A stretch of DNA of 64,000 nt from an uncultured Eubacteriales bacterium (GTDB taxonomy: Bacteria > Bacillota > Clostridia > Christensenellales > Aristaeellaceae). Below the pieces are notes generated by a model. That model was not told where the DNA came from. It made no database searches and was given only the letters and a program-made list of their open reading frames with translations. The stretch is taken from contig CACXHY010000002.1 in assembly GCA_902767565.1 (NCBI GenBank), positions 186,001-250,000 of the forward strand, read 5' to 3'. Positions 59,818 through 64,000 of this stretch are shown here, piece after piece (the stretch's first letter is position 1; each line of letters starts with the position of its first letter). The position numbers and the translations under genes were made by a program.

Positions 59818-60462
59818 ATGCTGTTGATCGCTCCGTCCATCCTTGCGGCTGACCATCTGAACCTGGAACGCGATGTCGCGCGCATGGTCGACGCCGGGTG
59901 CGACTGGCTTCATGTGGACGTGATGGACGCCCACTTCGTCCCGAACCTGTCCTTCAGCCCGAAGACGGTGCGCTGCCTCCGCAGGCGGTTCCCCGATCTC
60001 ACGCTGGATGTTCACCTGATGATGGACAATCCCGGCAAGTACATCGACCGCTTCGCCCAGGAAGGGGCCTCCGGCATCACCGTGCACGTGGAGATCCCGG
60101 AGAATGCCGCCGCCGTGCTGAAGCATATCCGGGAACTGGGCCTGCGTGCGGGGATCTCCCTGCGCCCGGGCACGCCCGTGGAAGCGCTGATCCCGCTGCT
60201 GCCCCTGTGCGACCTGGCGCTGGTGATGACCGTGGAACCCGGCTTCGGCGGCCAGCACTTCATGCCGGGCATGGTCCCGAAGCTGGACGCGATCCGTCAG
60301 GCGGGCTTTTCCGGCCTGATCGAAGCCGACGGCGGCCTTGGCGCCGGGAACGTCCCGCTCCTGTGCGAGCACGGCCTGGATGTGGCGGTCATGGGCACCG
60401 CCCTCTTCCGCGCCGAAAACCCAAAAGACCTGATCGATTCGCTGAAACGGCAGGCTTCATAG
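59818..60462 (+). CDS. rpe: Ribulose-phosphate 3-epimerase
   Basis: 214-residue TIM barrel from ATG 59818 behind GAGGAGG. IAPSILAADHLNL, the metal-site HVDVMDAHFVPNLSF, LDVHLMMDNP, MTVEPGFGGQHFM and EADGGLG are all standard. Interconverts ribulose-5-P and xylulose-5-P in the pentose phosphate pathway. Co-transcribed with rsgA. Confidence 0.98.
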   Translation: MLLIAPSILAADHLNLERDVARMVDAGCDWLHVDVMDAHFVPNLSFSPKTVRCLRRRFPDLTLDVHLMMDNPGKYIDRFAQEGASGITVHVEIPENAAAVLKHIRELGLRAGISLRPGTPVEALIPLLPLCDLALVMTVEPGFGGQHFMPGMVPKLDAIRQAGFSGLIEADGGLGAGNVPLLCEHGLDVAVMGTALFRAENPKDLIDSLKRQAS

Positions 60463-60511
60463 AACCGATGTCCCGCGTATCCCACTCTCGATCTCAGAGG
60501 AGGCTTTCCCC

Positions 60512-61579
60512 ATGTCCACTGCCGCTGCTCCTTCCCAGATCCTGTACACCGGCCGCATCGACCATCAGGCCGACGGCGCCCATTTCTACTGGCCCGGCTC
60601 CAACGCCCGCGTGCGTTTCACCGGCACCACCCTGTCCTGCGAGATCACCGCTGAGGTGGTCTGGGGCACCGTGTCCCTCGGCCTGATCGTGGACGGGCGG
60701 CTGTCGCGGATCCCCCTCCTGAAGGACAACAACGGCAGGCGGATGACCTTTGTGCTGGGCGAATGGCTGGAACCCGACACGGTCCACGAGGTCATGCTGT
60801 TCAAGCAGCTGGACTGCTCCTACAGCTATGTGCTCCACGGCTTCACCTGCGACGGCGCCTTCTGCGACGCTCCCGAGGCCGAAGCGCTGCGCCTGGAGTT
60901 CTACGGCGACAGCGTGACCGCCGGCGCCTGCGTGGAGGCCATCGACTATGTGGGCCGCACGGACCCCTGCTCCAACGACGCCAGCTACGACAACGCCTGG
61001 TGGTCCTACGGCTGGATGACCGCCCGGAACCTCGGGGCTTCCTGCCACCTGACCGCCCAGGGCGGGATCGCGGTGCTGCCCCACACCGGCTACTTCCACT
61101 ATCCCACCCAGATCGGCATGGACGAGACCTGGGACCGGCTGTGCTACTTCCCCGAAGCGGGCGAATACACCAAGTGGGACTTCTCCCGCTACATCCCCCA
61201 CGCCGTGGTCTTCGCCCTCGGGCAGAACGACCAGCACAGCGCCGTCACCGAGGAGAACGACCTGAAGTGCGAGGGCGAGCACAAGGAACTGTGGAAGCGC
61301 GAGTACAAGAAAATCGTCCGCGGCGCCATGAGCCACTATCCCGCAGGCACCCCCGCGGTGATGATCACCACCCTGATCCGCCATGATCCCGCCTGGGACG
61401 AGGGCATCGGGGAGATCGTGGCAGAGCTGCGGGCGGAAGGATTGAACATCAGCCAGTACCGCTTCGCCCGCAACGGCGACGGCACCAACGGCCATCCCCG
61501 CATCACCGAGCAGGCCGAGATGGCGGAGGAGCTGACCGCTTATCTCCGGACCGTGATCCCCGGTCTGAGCGCGGACTGA
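60512..61579 (+). CDS. SGNH esterase, carbohydrate esterase family 2-like
   Basis: 355 residues from ATG 60512 behind AGAGGAGG; no signal peptide is seen. An N-terminal jelly roll (about 1-125: ARVRFTGTTLSCEI) precedes the SGNH domain: EFYGDSVTAG with the nucleophile Ser, ALGQNDQH with Asn/Asp, and the C-terminal DGTNGHP histidine. This two-domain order is that of CE2 acetyl-xylan/gluco-mannan esterases. A cytoplasmic CE2 may deacetylate imported oligosaccharides. It is 49 bp after rpe. Confidence 0.88.
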   Translation: MSTAAAPSQILYTGRIDHQADGAHFYWPGSNARVRFTGTTLSCEITAEVVWGTVSLGLIVDGRLSRIPLLKDNNGRRMTFVLGEWLEPDTVHEVMLFKQLDCSYSYVLHGFTCDGAFCDAPEAEALRLEFYGDSVTAGACVEAIDYVGRTDPCSNDASYDNAWWSYGWMTARNLGASCHLTAQGGIAVLPHTGYFHYPTQIGMDETWDRLCYFPEAGEYTKWDFSRYIPHAVVFALGQNDQHSAVTEENDLKCEGEHKELWKREYKKIVRGAMSHYPAGTPAVMITTLIRHDPAWDEGIGEIVAELRAEGLNISQYRFARNGDGTNGHPRITEQAEMAEELTAYLRTVIPGLSAD

Positions 61580-61619
61580 CGGGACGCTGCGGCGCTTCCC
61601 GGAGAGTAAGGAGAACGAT

Positions 61620-62705
61620 ATGAAGCGAGGGATACTGATCCTGCTGGCGATGCTGCTGGCCTGCCTTGCCGGGATCTCGCAGGCGGAGGAAGGGCAGACC
61701 ATGACCCTGTCCTTTATCGGCGATGTCTCGCTGGGGGACGCCGTGCAGTACCGCAACGCCCGCACCAGCCTGACGGTGGCCATCGACGCCAACGGATTGG
61801 AATGGCCCTTTTCCACCGTGTCCGAATACCTGACCGCGGACGACTGCACCTTCGCGAATCTGGAGGTGGTGCTGACCGAGCACGCCAACCGGAAGGCGAA
61901 CAAGGCCTTTCCGCTGATCGGGCGCCCGGAGTTCGTGCGCTGTCTGACGCTCGGCGGCGTCGACGTGGTGAACACGGTGAACAACCACTGCAAGGACTTC
62001 GGCGCCGTGGGCTACAACGACACCCTGGCCGCTCTGGACGGGGAAGGCATCTGCAATTTCGGCTCCACGGACTGGGGCAGCCACCCGGAGTGGGACCGGA
62101 TCGCCGTCCTGGAGGTCAGGGGCTGCAAGATCGGGATGATCGGCATCTCCTACCCGCAGAACAACGACCAGAAGAATATCGCGGACCGCATCGCCATCCT
62201 GCGGGAGCAGGGATGCCAGCTGGTGATCGTCAGCCTGCACTGGGGCCGGGAAAAGCACCTGACGCCCAACAGCGGCCAATACACCTACGCCCAGAACATC
62301 ATCGACAGCGGGGCGGACGTGGTCTGGGGCCACCATCCCCATGTGCTGCAGCCCGTGTACTTCTACAAGGGAAAGCCCATCATGTTCTCCACGGGCAACT
62401 TCATCTTCGGCACCATGCAGAGCGTGGATCCCTACACCGGCATCTTTCAGCTGACCTACGACCTGGACGGGGAGGGCAATCCCACCCTGCGCCTGTTCTC
62501 CACGATCCCGCTGCGCTTCCGCCACGGCGGCGGGGAATTCCGCCCCGAAGTGCTGACCGAGGAGAAGGCGGTCCGCACCTTCCGCAGCCGGGTATACAAC
62601 AAAAAGACGGTCAAGAACATGACCAATCTCCCCGCGGGATTCATGGATACCGGCGAGGCCTGGGTCCTTCCGGACGGCAGCCTCTCCGCCGTCAAACCGG
62701 AATGA
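61620..62705 (+). CDS. Exported CapA family (metallophosphoesterase fold) protein
   Basis: 361 residues from ATG 61620 (site AAGGAG). Signal peptide MKRGILILLAMLLACLAG, cleaved near SQA-EE. CapA/PgsA layout: LSFIGDVSLGD, FANLEVVLT, VNTVNNHCKDFG, VSLHWGREKH, DVVWGHHPHVLQP, and STGNFIFG. Such proteins take part in poly-gamma-glutamate or related polymer handling; no capBC lies here, so the substrate is open. Confidence 0.9.
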   Translation: MKRGILILLAMLLACLAGISQAEEGQTMTLSFIGDVSLGDAVQYRNARTSLTVAIDANGLEWPFSTVSEYLTADDCTFANLEVVLTEHANRKANKAFPLIGRPEFVRCLTLGGVDVVNTVNNHCKDFGAVGYNDTLAALDGEGICNFGSTDWGSHPEWDRIAVLEVRGCKIGMIGISYPQNNDQKNIADRIAILREQGCQLVIVSLHWGREKHLTPNSGQYTYAQNIIDSGADVVWGHHPHVLQPVYFYKGKPIMFSTGNFIFGTMQSVDPYTGIFQLTYDLDGEGNPTLRLFSTIPLRFRHGGGEFRPEVLTEEKAVRTFRSRVYNKKTVKNMTNLPAGFMDTGEAWVLPDGSLSAVKPE

Positions 62706-62735
62706 CGCCCCGCCGGACCGTCCCCCGCACCGCAA

Positions 62736-62770
62736 AAAACCGCCCGCCGCGCTCGCGGCGGGTGGCTTTT
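62736..62770. terminator. Bidirectional intrinsic terminator between the CapA-like gene and hpf
   Basis: AAAAAACC-GCCCGCCGC-GCTC-GCGGCGGGT-GGCTTTT. The stem is flanked by A- and T-runs, so it can end both converging genes. Confidence 0.9.
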
Positions 62771-62829
62771 CTATTCAGTTGTCGTGACCCGGACCTGCCG
62801 TTGACAGCGGCGGCAGGCGTGACCCTGAC

Positions 62830-63372
62830 TCAGGCTTCGGGCTCCAGCAGACCTAAGTTACCGTCCTTTCTCTGGTACAGTACGTTGGTCCTTTCCGTCT
62901 CTATATTCACGAAGGCGAAGAAGCTGTGTCCCAGCATTTCCATCTGGATGGCAGCGTCCTCTACCGACATGGGGCGGACAGGGAATTGCTTGGTTCTCAC
63001 GATTTTGGGCCCGCCCTCTTCGGCGGTGTCTTCCTCGATGTACTCGGGCTCCTCATAGGTGAAGGCGTCCTCGCGGATGCGCTTGCCAAGCTTCGTACGA
63101 TGGCGGTGGATCTGCTTCTCGACTTTGGCCAGGGCATCGTCGATGGCGAGGAACAGGTTGCTTTCGGCAGCAGCCTCGGAGCGGAGGATGACACCGTTTC
63201 CCATGGGTACGGTGATTTCCACGACGCGCATATCGTTCTTGTCCTTGCGCATCTTGATCTGCATCTCGGTTTCCGGCAGGAGATAGCGCTCCATACGTGC
63301 GGTCTTCTTGTGGATCCGCTGTGTGATGCCGGGCGTGATGATCATGTTTCGAGCTGTCAGGGTCATCTTCAT
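62830..63372 (-). CDS. hpf: Ribosome hibernation-promoting factor, long form
   Basis: 180 residues from ATG 63372, 11 nt after AAGGAG. N-terminal ribosome-binding domain (about 1-100: ITPGITQRIHKK, IDDALAKVEKQIHRHRTKL) and C-terminal dimerisation domain (about 125-178: EDAAIQMEMLGHSFFAFVN, VLYQRKDGNLGLLEP). Long HPF joins ribosomes into 100S dimers in stationary phase. Confidence 0.97.
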   Translation of the reverse strand: MKMTLTARNMIITPGITQRIHKKTARMERYLLPETEMQIKMRKDKNDMRVVEITVPMGNGVILRSEAAAESNLFLAIDDALAKVEKQIHRHRTKLGKRIREDAFTYEEPEYIEEDTAEEGGPKIVRTKQFPVRPMSVEDAAIQMEMLGHSFFAFVNIETERTNVLYQRKDGNLGLLEPEA

Positions 63373-63730
63373 GGTCGGTTAAGCTCCTTTCACTTTCTCC
63401 CGTGAAACGGAGGCTTCTGTCAACCGTTCAGCCTCCGCGCTGCGGAGTGAGGCATCGGCGTCACGTCCTTTCTCTTTGTTTTCTAGTGCATAGTTTCGAC
63501 ATCTGTCGGCGGATTCCTGCAAGAAAAATAGAAAAACCGGAAAAATTTCTGCCGTATGCGACAAATTGCCCGGAAGCCGAACGATGAGAGCCCCATTCGC
63601 TGCGCGGGGAGGGATCGTTCGGCAAAGCACCTTGTTCACCGTATGCCGTGCCGTTGAATGTTCATCGCCGGCCGCCCACGCAAAAAGGCCCGGCAGGCGC
63701 CGGACCGCTTGAGTGGATCCTGCGGACGGA
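63373..63730. other. Intergenic region upstream of hpf with a weak SigmaH-like site
   Basis: No convincing gene in 358 bp. On the minus strand GCAGGAATC (63520-63512) and GTCGAAACT (63500-63492) are 11 bp apart, a partial match to the AGGA-n-GAAT pattern of sigma H. B. subtilis hpf is known to use sigma H and sigma B. I saw no clear sigma A promoter for hpf. Confidence 0.35.
63682..63706 (-). terminator. Intrinsic terminator of the right-edge gene
   Basis: Minus strand: GGTCCGGC-GCCT-GCCGGGCC with one G-U pair, then TTTTT. Confidence 0.85.
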
Positions 63731-64000
63731 TCACTGGACCGTCACGGTCTCCATATGCTTTTCGCCCCACAGGTACCAGGACACGGTGATGTCCCGGGCG
63801 GGGGAGGCGGCGGTGCGGCAGAGCATGGTGATGGTGATGCTGCCGGTGGTGTGGGCCGCCACCGCGGTCTCCGCCGTCTGGCCGATGCGGGCGATGTCCC
63901 CGGGCTGGGTGTGGATCGTGGCCTCCACCATCTCCAGCGGGACGTAGGAGTTGTTGCTGATCTCCACGCGCCAGGTGTAGAAGGTGTAGCTTCCGATATC
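63731..64000 (-). CDS. C-terminal end of an unknown protein, 5' part outside window
   Basis: The open frame enters from the right edge and ends at 63731, giving at least 89 residues: DIGSYTFYTWRVEISNNS at the visible start and WYLWGEKHMETVTVQ at the end. Beta-rich, with Thr/Ile strands, like an immunoglobulin-type or surface adhesion domain. A GTG at 63967 is internal, so I do not start the gene there. Family not recognised. Confidence 0.65.
   Translation of the reverse strand, partial: DIGSYTFYTWRVEISNNSYVPLEMVEATIHTQPGDIARIGQTAETAVAAHTTGSITITMLCRTAASPARDITVSWYLWGEKHMETVTVQ

Noticed and set aside
63379-63639. 86-codon open frame upstream of hpf
   Set aside because: No ribosome site or motif; it overlaps the hpf leader. 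An 11-codon frame with an AAAGGA site nearby is too short to support.

Overview
The window looks like chromosome of a G+C-rich Gram-positive bacterium of the Bacillota, most likely class Clostridia. The signs are a yggS-sepF-yggT-ylmH-divIVA division cluster, RecD2, ComFC, long-form HPF, canonical TTGACA/TATAAT promoters at 16-17 bp spacing and strong GGAGG ribosome sites. A CE2-type acetyl esterase suggests contact with plant polysaccharide, as in gut or rumen. I saw no rRNA, tRNA, CRISPR array, integrase or transposase.

Layout. 1-14.8 kb is a long leftward run: purA, a histidine phosphatase, an unknown protein, hisH, hisF, a DUF6273 protein, hisC, a secreted protein, dnaE, a HAD phosphatase, a CofE-like protein, ybaK, a GT2-GtrA fusion and a truncated phosphodiester glycosidase. 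15.0-26.4 kb reads rightward: recD2, comFC, a PIG-L deacetylase, a GNAT, aspartate kinase, an HlyD-like adaptor, and the division cluster with a repeat-expanded SepF.

26.5-51.6 kb is the outstanding region: two divergent transcription units of 13 genes, with a promoter for each arm in the 342-bp gap at 34.8-35.1 kb and a terminator at each outer end. The left arm encodes two giant Ser/Thr kinases. The right arm encodes a zinc-ribbon/TIR-like protein, an SPFH-like zinc-ribbon protein, a small membrane protein, a further possible SPFH-like protein, two coiled-coil proteins, a Vps4-like AAA ATPase, a 1005-residue zinc-ribbon/double-SPFH/coiled-coil protein, and three more kinases. The parts list (Vps4-like ATPase, ESCRT-III-like coil, SPFH scaffold, TIR-like protein, five kinases with unusual sensor domains) suggests a phospho-regulated membrane-remodelling or stress/defence machine. 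It recalls, on a larger scale, the pspA-ydjGHI membrane-stress operon of Bacillus subtilis. I cannot tell without searches whether it has been described.

51.8-64 kb is mostly housekeeping: DUF554, an ATP-grasp enzyme, ychF, an MFS transporter, paralogous small lipoproteins, a YbjN protein, rsgA-rpe, a CE2 esterase, a CapA-like protein, hpf, and the end of an unknown gene at the right edge.
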